From Arenicella chitinivorans (GTDB taxonomy: Bacteria; Pseudomonadota; Gammaproteobacteria; Arenicellales; Arenicellaceae), in contig NZ_BMXA01000002.1 in NCBI RefSeq assembly GCF_014651515.1, positions 903,501 to 967,500 on the forward strand: a DNA stretch of 64,000 nt, given 5' to 3'. Under the pieces are notes generated by a model. The model saw only the letters and a list, made by a program, of their open reading frames with translations, did not search any database and was not told the DNA's origin. Both the position numbers and the translations under genes were made by a program. Below are positions 16,390-23,684 of this stretch, one piece after another (positions within the stretch are counted from its first letter, which is position 1; each line of letters begins with the position of its first letter).

Positions 16390-18621
16390 ATGGTTTTAGC
16401 TGCTATCAAATCGCTCTCTGAAATGGAGTTGCCTGCAAATAATGTTCCAACTTGGTTGGAAGGCGTAGCGAATGGCCGTACGCCAGAAAATCTGGTGCGC
16501 ATCGAAGAGGCTGCCTATTTCGCGATCAAAGCACACGAAGGGCAGAAACGAGCGTCTGGCGAAGACTATGTGAATCACACCTTTGCGGTCGCAGCCATTG
16601 TGCACGAGCTGGGTTTGGATTCAGACGTGGTGATCGCGGCGCTGTTGCACGATGCTGTCGAGGATACCGAGGTAGAACTCGACGATATCACTCATAAATT
16701 TGGTGCTGATGTGGCGAATCTGGTTGACGGTGTGACCAAAATGGAAGTGATTCAGGAATTGTCGGACCAGACCAATCAAGGGCGTTCCAATCAGGACGCC
16801 AAGGCCGAAAGCCTACGTAAAATGATGTTGGCAATGGTCGACGACGTTCGTGTGGTGCTGATCAAGTTATGTGATCGTTTACACAATATGCGCACACTGG
16901 ACTCGATGCGGGCGGAGAAACAAAAGCGTATTGCGACGGAAACCTTGGAGATATTTTCCCCGTTGGCAAATCGCTTGGGGGTCTGGCAAATCAAATGGGA
17001 ATTGGAAGACTTGTCATTTCGTTATATTGAGCCAGAGATCTATAAGAGTATCGCCAAGAAACTCGCAGAACGACGAGTGGATCGAGAAGGCTTCATTAAT
17101 AGTTTCATCAACGACCTGACCGCGGCGCTGACAGAAGATGGTGTGGATGCCGAGATTCGTGGTCGTGCGAAACATATCTACAGTATCTGGAGCAAGATGC
17201 AGAAAAAAGGGCTCGAGTTTGAGCAGCTTTTTGATGTGCGTGCGGTTCGCGTATTGGTAAATTCGGTACAGGATTGTTACGCTGCACTGGGTTGTATCCA
17301 TACGAACTGGAAGTACATCGCCGGAGAATTTGACGATTACATTGCGACGCCAAAGGAGAACAATTATCGCTCGATCCATACTGCGGTCATTGGCCCAACT
17401 GGCAAGGTGGTCGAAGTGCAGATCCGTACGCATGAAATGCACGAGTACAATGAACTGGGGATTGCGGCGCATTGGCGCTATAAAGAAGGCCGGCGTGACA
17501 ATGACCAAGCCGTCAATAATAAAATTCTATGGTTGCGTCAGCTGCTTGAATGGAAAGATGAGGTTGCCGATGCCAGCGAGTTTGTCGACCGAGTCAAAGA
17601 TGAAGTATTCGAGGATCGAGTATACGTGTTCAGCCCGAAAGGAAAGGTTGTTGACTTAGCCTGGGGCAGTACCCCAATTGACTTTGCTTACGCAATTCAC
17701 ACGGAAGTGGGACATCGATGTCGTGGCGCCAAGGTCAATGGCAAAATGGTGCCGTTGACCTATAAGCTCAATACCGGTGAGCAGGTCAGCATTATTACGT
17801 CAAAGACGGGTGGCCCGAGTTTAGATTGGCTGGACACGCACAAAGGGTATGTGCGTAGCCGCCGAGCGAAGGCGCGTATTCAGCATTGGTTTCGGCATGA
17901 AAATCGTGATACGACCATCGCGCATGGGCGTTCGATTCTCGAGCGTGAGTTGGACCGCATGAACCTGAGTGATGTTAATTTCGACACCTTAGCCAAGCAG
18001 CTCGGTGCGGATGATACCGACGAGCTGTTTTTTAAATTAGTGGATGGGTCAATTAAACCCGGTCGTGCTGCCGTCGTTGCCCAACGTATTCTAAAACCAG
18101 AGACGGATGACGATGAGTCGCTGGAGATCAGTTTTAAAGGCACCGCGAAAGCGGCGAACGACGATGCTCGTCCAGCCAATCTGACGATTCAGGGCGTTAG
18201 CGACTTAATGACTAATCTTGCGCGTTGTTGTCAGCCGGTCCCCGGTGACAAGGTGCTTGGCTTTGTGACACGTGGTACTGGTATAACAATTCACCGTGAA
18301 TCATGCCCTAATATTCTTTATCAAAAGCACAAAGCTGGTGAGCGCGTAGTTGAAGTCAACTGGGGGCAGGCAAGTGAACAGACCTACCCGATGACGATTT
18401 TGTTGCATGCATTTGACCGTAAAGGCTTGCTGAAAGATGTGTCTACGGTGTTTTCTGACGAGCGTGTCAATGTGCTCGAGCTCAGTACCTACACCGAACC
18501 TAAAGATGCGTCAGTGACGATGGAAGTGGTGGTGGAAGTCACCAGCTTGGAAGCCATGAGCAAATTGTTAGCCAAGTTGGATCAATTACCGAATGTGTTA
18601 AGCGTGCGACGTAAAAAATAA
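16390..18621 (+). CDS. relA: RelA/SpoT homologue, RelA-type (p)ppGpp synthetase with intact HD site
   Basis: A 743-residue long RSH protein, the length of E. coli RelA (744). Domains in order are: HD hydrolase (about 40-190), synthetase (about 230-370), TGS (about 415-475), a helical region, and a C-terminal ACT domain. The synthetase has the acidic RelA-class motif Glu313-Phe-Asp-Asp316, where SpoT/Rel enzymes have Arg-x-Lys-Asp. The N-terminal hydrolase pocket is not degenerate: Arg54, His63, His87-Asp88, Glu91-Asp92, Asp162 and Asn166 are all present, whereas E. coli RelA has lost them. So synthetase type and hydrolase state disagree with the usual RelA/SpoT split. It may be the only RSH enzyme or a bifunctional RelA; the rest of the genome would decide. 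Confidence 0.93.
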   Translation: MVLAAIKSLSEMELPANNVPTWLEGVANGRTPENLVRIEEAAYFAIKAHEGQKRASGEDYVNHTFAVAAIVHELGLDSDVVIAALLHDAVEDTEVELDDITHKFGADVANLVDGVTKMEVIQELSDQTNQGRSNQDAKAESLRKMMLAMVDDVRVVLIKLCDRLHNMRTLDSMRAEKQKRIATETLEIFSPLANRLGVWQIKWELEDLSFRYIEPEIYKSIAKKLAERRVDREGFINSFINDLTAALTEDGVDAEIRGRAKHIYSIWSKMQKKGLEFEQLFDVRAVRVLVNSVQDCYAALGCIHTNWKYIAGEFDDYIATPKENNYRSIHTAVIGPTGKVVEVQIRTHEMHEYNELGIAAHWRYKEGRRDNDQAVNNKILWLRQLLEWKDEVADASEFVDRVKDEVFEDRVYVFSPKGKVVDLAWGSTPIDFAYAIHTEVGHRCRGAKVNGKMVPLTYKLNTGEQVSIITSKTGGPSLDWLDTHKGYVRSRRAKARIQHWFRHENRDTTIAHGRSILERELDRMNLSDVNFDTLAKQLGADDTDELFFKLVDGSIKPGRAAVVAQRILKPETDDDESLEISFKGTAKAANDDARPANLTIQGVSDLMTNLARCCQPVPGDKVLGFVTRGTGITIHRESCPNILYQKHKAGERVVEVNWGQASEQTYPMTILLHAFDRKGLLKDVSTVFSDERVNVLELSTYTEPKDASVTMEVVVEVTSLEAMSKLLAKLDQLPNVLSVRRKK

Positions 18622-18658
18622 CAAATTGGGTCAATAGAATCTGTCGGCAGACGCCAGT

Positions 18659-20326
18659 TTACTCAGCGATAATCTCTTCAAACAGGGAGAAATAGAGATG
18701 TTCCCCATAGCCTTCTTTGATGTGCGTGGTCGCGTTGGGTAGTTGTGCAGCTAGGTGATCCACACCTTCGCGAGTCACTCGAATGTCTTCCGTTCCCCAC
18801 CACAGTGAAACAGGCACCTGTATGTTGCTCAGGTCCAATTTGCGCGGTGACAGGCAGAAGATCATTTCGTTAGAAATACCCTCCAAACAGTTGCTGCTGC
18901 CCTCACGAAAACCCTCAACCACCACATCGGTAATACCTTGCTGGTTGAAGGTGTCCTGCTCGGCCGAACCAATGCTGGAGTTGAGCATACTGCGGTAATG
19001 TACTGGCAGGTTCATGTTCATGCTCTTGAGCCATAATTCATAGATTTCGCGCGCCACGCGTTTTGAAGCGCGAACCAGTCTCGCGGTGGGCACCAGAATG
19101 CCGGATAAATACTGTGTATCAGATTGCTGATTAACCAACACTGGACAACAAAGTTTGACCGCTTTGAGTCGATCGTCGGCTTTGGTTGCCAGGCAGAGGC
19201 ACAGAATTGACCCGAATACGTGACCAACCAATTCATAGCGTTGGATACCGAGTTGATCAATGAATTCAGTGAACTGCGAGTGCCAATCTTTTGGGTGTCC
19301 CTTTTGATAGCGTGTGCGCCCGTAACCTGGTCGGTCTGGAATGATGACACGCTTGTTTTGGCGCGCCAGCATGGCTTCGTAACCTGGTGGAATCGAGAGC
19401 CGACAACCGTAACCGTTATGCATCACAATAACGACGTCACCGTCAGCAGGGCCATAATCGCGATAAGCCAATCGCAATCCGTTTGACAGCGTGGTGAATT
19501 TGTCTTTGGTTTTTTCACTGTCGGGCATAAATAGTCCACCACCAGTGCCGAAATAGGAGTCCAGAATTTGCGATTCGTGCGTCAAGACCAGGCGCACAAT
19601 GTCAGCTTGAGACTTGGTATACGTTTTACGGTACAGTGATTTGAGGTGTGTCTTTACCGTATTCTCAGAGATAAACGATTCGGTTGAAATATCCTTGATG
19701 GTTTTACCGTGCATTAATTTAACCAGTACCATCTGTTCTCGATCAGTGAGTTCGTAGCGCGCACAGAAGTCCGGGTTGAGTTGCTTATCATTGCGGGTTT
19801 GGTCCAGTACCAAAAGCAGGTAAAAGCGGGTTGGTTCGGCGTCCGGCGAGGTTTGATTATGAATCGAGCGCAGATAGACTTGCTCGCCGCTACTGTCGAG
19901 GTAGTTCATTGAGGTTAGGTTGCTGCGATTTCCGGCAAGATAGTTGCGCGTATTATTCTGTGCCGCTTCGCGAGCCAGTTGCAGAACCTTAGGATTAAGT
20001 TTGCCTTCATCCACCTTGCTCAATAATTGCCGATACAGCCGTTCAGCGTTCTGGTTGAAGTAGATAGGGGTAAACTCTTCATCCAGAATAATCATTTTGA
20101 AGCGACTTTTATCCAGCAGCGTGCCAAACGCTGTCAGCGCCTCATTCGTGTCACTGAGGCGACTGAGGATCTCGTCGCCTATTTCCAGTTCAGTGAGTTT
20201 GCCGGGTTCTTCGAACGAATCTGTTTCATCGAGAACTTCTTGCATGATATCAAGGTAGTCATCATGCCAACGCTCTGGTTTACCGATAATGCGGTAAACC
20301 AGGGTGCTAAACCTAGAGTTATCCAT
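18659..20326 (-). CDS. LuxR-family regulator fused to an alpha/beta-hydrolase-fold domain
   Basis: A 555-residue three-part protein. Residues about 60-180 look like a PAS-type sensor (Phe-Lys-Met-Ile-Ile-Leu-Asp, Tyr-Phe-Asn-Gln-Asn-Ala-Glu). Residues 191-250 are a LuxR/GerE helix-turn-helix (Leu-Thr-Asp-Arg-Glu, Glu-Asn-Thr-Val-Lys-Thr-His-Leu). Residues about 280-555 are an alpha/beta-hydrolase fold with Pro-Asp-Arg-Pro-Gly-Tyr-Gly and the acid and His positions retained (Asp514, His543). The nucleophile elbow reads Gly-His-Val370-Phe-Gly: valine (codon GTA, 19217-19219) stands where serine is expected, so the domain is probably a ligand sensor and not an esterase. It is convergent with relA. 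The ligand and targets are unknown. Confidence 0.85.
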   Translation of the reverse strand: MDNSRFSTLVYRIIGKPERWHDDYLDIMQEVLDETDSFEEPGKLTELEIGDEILSRLSDTNEALTAFGTLLDKSRFKMIILDEEFTPIYFNQNAERLYRQLLSKVDEGKLNPKVLQLAREAAQNNTRNYLAGNRSNLTSMNYLDSSGEQVYLRSIHNQTSPDAEPTRFYLLLVLDQTRNDKQLNPDFCARYELTDREQMVLVKLMHGKTIKDISTESFISENTVKTHLKSLYRKTYTKSQADIVRLVLTHESQILDSYFGTGGGLFMPDSEKTKDKFTTLSNGLRLAYRDYGPADGDVVIVMHNGYGCRLSIPPGYEAMLARQNKRVIIPDRPGYGRTRYQKGHPKDWHSQFTEFIDQLGIQRYELVGHVFGSILCLCLATKADDRLKAVKLCCPVLVNQQSDTQYLSGILVPTARLVRASKRVAREIYELWLKSMNMNLPVHYRSMLNSSIGSAEQDTFNQQGITDVVVEGFREGSSNCLEGISNEMIFCLSPRKLDLSNIQVPVSLWWGTEDIRVTREGVDHLAAQLPNATTHIKEGYGEHLYFSLFEEIIAE

Positions 20327-20639
20327 ACCGAGTTAGTAATTGTCGGCAGTGCCGCCTGAAAAGGCTCAGAAGGTAAGGTTGGTATCCCAAACAGCGTGTG
20401 ACCAAAAGCTTCCAAGTTGCGACAGGTGGTGTCGAGTACTGCCTTTATTTTGGTGACTTGATAATAATAAGTTTGTGCGTTGATAGCAATCAACCATCGG
20501 TCGTTATGTCGACGGATTGTTATCTTACCGAGTAATGCCCGGTATTTTCGTCAAACGGTGATCTCGCATAGCCAGCTTCAGGCATTTTTAGTACACTCCT
20601 GCCAGTTTAACTCCTTTCTAGATAAAACGAGGACAGATC
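20327..20639. other. 313-nt intergenic region between the divergent regulator and mdh
   Basis: No gene is supported here. The mdh start is preceded by a GAGGA ribosome site ending 8 nt before the ATG. I see no convincing paired -35/-10 elements for either direction, although the spacing requires promoters for both genes. Confidence 0.4.
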
Positions 20640-21620
20640 ATGAAACAACCAGTTCGCGTTGCCGTTACCGGCGCCGCCGGCCAAATCAGTTACGCATTGC
20701 TTTTCCGCATCGCATCCGGCTCTATGCTGGGTCAAGACCAACCTGTGATTCTACAACTGCTAGAAATAACGCCAGCGATGGGCGCCCTGCAAGGTGTCGT
20801 GATGGAGCTTAATGACTGTGCGTTCCCGTTGCTGCACGACGTGGTCATTTCAGATGACCCAGAAGTCGCGTTCAAAGATGCTGACTACGCACTCTTGGTA
20901 GGTGCTCGTCCGCGTGGGCCAGGCATGGAGCGTAAAGATCTGCTGGAAGCGAATGCAGCGATTTTCTCAACGCAGGGTAAAGCCATCAATAAAGTAGCTA
21001 GCCGTGATATTAAAGTGTTGGTGGTTGGTAATCCAGCGAACACCAACGCTTTGATCGCCGCGTCTAATGCACCGGATTTAGACGCAGGTCAGTTCACTGC
21101 AATGACACGTCTGGACCATAATCGCGCATTGAGTCAATTGGCGGAAAAAACTGGTTCGCACACCACTCAAATCAAGCGAATGACGATTTGGGGAAACCAC
21201 TCAAACACCCAGTACCCAGATATTTCGAATGCCACGGTTGACGGAAAAGCCGCCTCTGAGTTGGTAGATCAAACATGGTTGGAAGATAATTTCATTCCAA
21301 CGGTGCAAGAGCGCGGTGCGGCTATCATCAAGGCACGTGGTGCCTCCAGTGCGGCGTCAGCTGCGGCTGCGGCAATTGACCACATGCGAACTTGGGCGCT
21401 TGGTACTGAAGAGGGCGACTGGGTCAGCATGGCGATTCCAAGTGACGGTAGCTACGGCATCGAGCCAGGCATCATGTATTCCTACCCAGTGACCTGCAAC
21501 GATGGTAAATACAGCATCGTTGAGGGTTTGGCAATCAGCGAATTCAGCCGTGCGCGCATGAACACCACGGAAGACGAGTTGCGTCAAGAACGTGCGGCGA
21601 TTGAGCACTTGCTTGGCTAA
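20640..21620 (+). CDS. mdh: Malate dehydrogenase
   Basis: A 326-residue NAD-dependent malate dehydrogenase of the cytosolic-type/bacterial clade. The N-terminal Rossmann motif is Thr-Gly-Ala-Ala-Gly-Gln-Ile. The substrate-binding arginines lie in [10 protein letters not shown], and the catalytic Asp/His pair in Arg-Leu-Asp-His-Asn-Arg and Trp-Gly-Asn-His-Ser. It interconverts malate and oxaloacetate in the TCA cycle. It is transcribed alone: a strong terminator follows 50 nt after the stop, and the preceding gene is divergent. A GAGGA ribosome site supports the ATG. The TCA partner succinate dehydrogenase lies elsewhere in the window. Confidence 0.96.
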   Translation: MKQPVRVAVTGAAGQISYALLFRIASGSMLGQDQPVILQLLEITPAMGALQGVVMELNDCAFPLLHDVVISDDPEVAFKDADYALLVGARPRGPGMERKDLLEANAAIFSTQGKAINKVASRDIKVLVVGNPANTNALIAASNAPDLDAGQFTAMTRLDHNRALSQLAEKTGSHTTQIKRMTIWGNHSNTQYPDISNATVDGKAASELVDQTWLEDNFIPTVQERGAAIIKARGASSAASAAAAAIDHMRTWALGTEEGDWVSMAIPSDGSYGIEPGIMYSYPVTCNDGKYSIVEGLAISEFSRARMNTTEDELRQERAAIEHLLG

Positions 21621-21670
21621 TCGCTGGCGCATGTAACAGGTTAGTTTTGACTGGCCTGGAGATCCATATA

Positions 21671-21708
21671 AAGCCCCGTGTTTTGTGTTGAAAACACGGG
21701 GCTTTTTT
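21671..21708 (+). terminator. Intrinsic terminator of mdh
   Basis: A 14-bp perfect stem (21671-21684 with 21691-21704) encloses a GTGTTG loop and runs into six T at 21703-21708. It also has A-tracts on the other side, so it can serve the convergent DUF1244 transcript. Confidence 0.93.
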
Positions 21709-21723
21709 GTCTCAGTTTTGAAA

Positions 21724-22026
21724 TCAGTCGACGCTTTTCTTGGCGTCCTGCTTGGCTTGCATAATGGCCAATTGCGCCGGGGTCGCCTCGGTCTGGTAGT
21801 GTGACTTCCATTCGTTATAGGGCATCCCGTATATAATTTCACGCGCCTGCTCATAGTCAAGCTCTACTCCCTGATCGGCTGCGCTTGCCACATACCATTT
21901 GGCCAGGCAGTTGCGACAAAAGTCGGCCAGGTTCATGAGTTCAATATTTTGTACCTCTTTGTGTTGATCTAAGTGTGCAAGGAGTTTGCGGAACACTGCT
22001 GCTTCGATTTGTGTGGTATCGCTCAT
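21724..22026 (-). CDS. DUF1244 family protein
   Basis: A 100-residue small cytoplasmic helical protein. The conserved core Asn-Leu-Ala-Asp-Phe-Cys-Arg-Asn-Cys-Leu-Ala-Lys-Trp-Tyr (about 32-45) and the later Gly-Met-Pro-Tyr-Asn-Glu-Trp-Lys are typical of DUF1244. The two cysteines and histidines might bind metal, but this is not established. The gene ends just beyond the mdh terminator and follows the flavodoxin-like gene by 26 nt, so it is probably the last gene of the EamA-flavodoxin-DUF1244 transcript. Function is unknown. Confidence 0.85.
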   Translation of the reverse strand: MSDTTQIEAAVFRKLLAHLDQHKEVQNIELMNLADFCRNCLAKWYVASAADQGVELDYEQAREIIYGMPYNEWKSHYQTEATPAQLAIMQAKQDAKKSVD

Positions 22027-22051
22027 AAGAATTAGGAGTCATCCAAGGCTA

Positions 22052-22534
22052 TTAAAGAATGTCGTTTACCAATAGGGCGGCCATGGTTTCACCGAGTTGC
22101 TGGCACTGGGGTAGAAATGTACGCGTATATTCGCCCCGACACAAAAGTACGTCTTGCGCTTCACGCCATTTAAGCCCAGTGGTGATTCTGTGTACACCAA
22201 TTTCAGTGCCTGACCCATCTAGTCCAGCGCGAATTACCAGAGCGTAGGGTTTGGCTTCGTTGCGCGCTGGTTGATCAAGACAAGGATAGTAAATACGTTC
22301 GAAGAAATCTTTCAGCGCACCACTCATGGCACCGAAGTTTTCAGTGGTGAACAGGATCAACGCGTCGGCGTTAAGGACATTCTCAGCTTCACACTCAAAG
22401 GGTGATTTCAATTCACAGTTAAGCGTCGGCTCTGTGATAGCGTTAACACCACCCAATAGAGCATGGGCTAAAGCTCGCGTATTAGGGGATGGCGTGTGTG
22501 CGACGATGAGTAAGGTTTTATTGGCTTTAGGCAT
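22052..22534 (-). CDS. Flavodoxin-fold NADPH-dependent FMN reductase-like protein
   Basis: A 160-residue flavodoxin-like protein. The N-terminal strand and phosphate loop read Leu-Leu-Ile-Val-Ala-His-Thr-Pro-Ser-Pro-Asn-Thr-Arg, and the second FMN segment is Phe-Thr-Thr-Glu-Asn-Phe-Gly-Ala-Met-Ser-Gly. A Lys-Asp-Phe-Phe-Glu-Arg helix follows, as in the NADPH-dependent FMN reductase and NAD(P)H quinone reductase families. It starts 2 nt after the EamA gene stop, so both lie in one operon. The electron acceptor cannot be deduced. Confidence 0.8.
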   Translation of the reverse strand: MPKANKTLLIVAHTPSPNTRALAHALLGGVNAITEPTLNCELKSPFECEAENVLNADALILFTTENFGAMSGALKDFFERIYYPCLDQPARNEAKPYALVIRAGLDGSGTEIGVHRITTGLKWREAQDVLLCRGEYTRTFLPQCQQLGETMAALLVNDIL

Positions 22535-22536
22535 AC

Positions 22537-23427
22537 TCAGAGTGTACGCAATCCGAGTCGAGGTTTGAACTCATAGAGTGTCAGTCCAACGCATACCAAG
22601 GCGGCGCCAATCCAGACTTCGGTTACCATAGGCTCATTGTTCAGCCAACTACTTAAGCACAGCCCAGTAATCGGAGTAATGAGCGCGATCAGGGATAAAC
22701 GGTTTGCGGAGACTCGTTTTAATAAATAATAGTAGAGCGTGAACCCAACGCCGGTACCAATCAAACCTAGGTAGACAAGACTGCTGAGCGCGCGGAACGA
22801 GTTATCTAACGCAAAGTCGGGTTCCATTATCAGCGTGGCAGCGAAGAACAATGGCATCGCCATCAGCAAATTGCCCGTCGTGATTTGCATACCAGACATG
22901 CTCTGTGCTTTGACCAATTGGCGCGTGATTACGGAGGTCGCTGAACTGATTAGCGTTGCCAATAGCGTGAGCGCCACACCGCCCAGCGACGCCTGCTCAA
23001 CATTCAGTCCTGCAGAGAAAACCAGATACAAACCGCCTAAGCCTAGCAATAAGCCAATGACACGGGCAGGTGTCAGGCGCGTTTCAGGCTCGACCAGTGC
23101 TGATATGGCGCCCGTCATTAACGGCGATAACCCAAATAAAACGGCGATCCAACCAGAGGGAATACGCTGTGCAGCAGCGTAAAATAACGTCATAGACAAG
23201 AATGTCGTCACGCCGCCAACCAAATAAATCGTTAAGGCCGGACGATGCATTGGAACACCCTGACGCAAGAGCGTCACAACCGAGCCACAAAACAGTACGC
23301 CGATCAACATACGCAGCAGAGCGCTGGTCAACGGCGCGTCCACTGAGCTCCATTGGATGGCCAGCGGTGTGGTGCTCCAAATAAGGATGACGCTTATCAC
23401 TGCGATGGTGGTACTTAGCCGGTTCAT
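22537..23427 (-). CDS. EamA/RhaT family (DMT) transporter
   Basis: A 296-residue protein with ten predicted membrane helices arranged as two EamA repeats. The first repeat ends in a Gly-Leu-Ser-Pro-Leu-Met-Thr segment and the second in a Leu-Ile-Thr-Pro-Ile-Thr-Gly segment, the typical EamA pattern. Such proteins export amino acids or other small metabolites. The ATG at 23427 has an AGAGGAAG ribosome site. A promoter, a 27-codon reading frame and an intrinsic terminator lie between valS and this start, so expression may be attenuated. Substrate is unknown. Confidence 0.87.
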   Translation of the reverse strand: MNRLSTTIAVISVILIWSTTPLAIQWSSVDAPLTSALLRMLIGVLFCGSVVTLLRQGVPMHRPALTIYLVGGVTTFLSMTLFYAAAQRIPSGWIAVLFGLSPLMTGAISALVEPETRLTPARVIGLLLGLGGLYLVFSAGLNVEQASLGGVALTLLATLISSATSVITRQLVKAQSMSGMQITTGNLLMAMPLFFAATLIMEPDFALDNSFRALSSLVYLGLIGTGVGFTLYYYLLKRVSANRLSLIALITPITGLCLSSWLNNEPMVTEVWIGAALVCVGLTLYEFKPRLGLRTL

Positions 23428-23465
23428 GACTTCCTCTTGTGGGAGCGTTTGGCACCACGTCGGGC

Positions 23466-23500
23466 AAAAAAAAACCGCACCCGATGTGGAATGCGGTTTT
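23466..23500 (-). terminator. Intrinsic terminator, possible attenuator before the EamA gene
   Basis: Read on the minus strand, AAAACCGCA (23500-23492) pairs with TGCGGTTTT (23479-23471) around a 12-nt loop and leads into a run of nine T. It lies about 40 nt before the EamA start and 185 nt after the valS stop. It could simply end valS or could regulate the EamA gene. Confidence 0.85.
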
Positions 23501-23522
23501 ATGAAAAATAAAATGATCTACT

Positions 23523-23606
23523 TCAAAACACGCTTCCAGAGGCACGCACACAATGCCACACTGGTGTACAGAGTGCACGGCGAACAAGCGCTGAGGTGAC
23601 TGTCAT
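23523..23606 (-). CDS. Candidate 27-residue leader peptide upstream of the EamA gene
   Basis: An ATG at 23606 opens a 27-codon frame ending in TGA at 23523-23525. It begins about 15 nt after the predicted start of transcription and ends about 23 nt before the terminator stem, which is the geometry of a transcription-attenuation leader. Five of 27 codons are Val, three are Arg and two are Cys, so no single amino acid stands out strongly. The ribosome site is weak. It could be a chance frame. Confidence 0.3.
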   Translation of the reverse strand: MTVTSALVRRALCTPVWHCVRASGSVF

Positions 23607-23627
23607 GATTTGAAATAGCATGCAGCT

Positions 23628-23656
23628 AGTGTGGGCTCTGAGTTCAATGCTGTCAA
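23628..23656 (-). promoter_or_regulatory. Candidate sigma-70 promoter for the EamA operon
   Basis: Minus-strand -35 TTGACA (23656-23651) matches the consensus exactly and is 17 nt from a -10 CACACT (23633-23628), which matches at three of six positions. It lies between the valS stop and the candidate leader peptide. Confidence 0.5.
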
Positions 23657-23684
23657 TCACTTTTGCTTAGCAAAGCCCGTTGTT

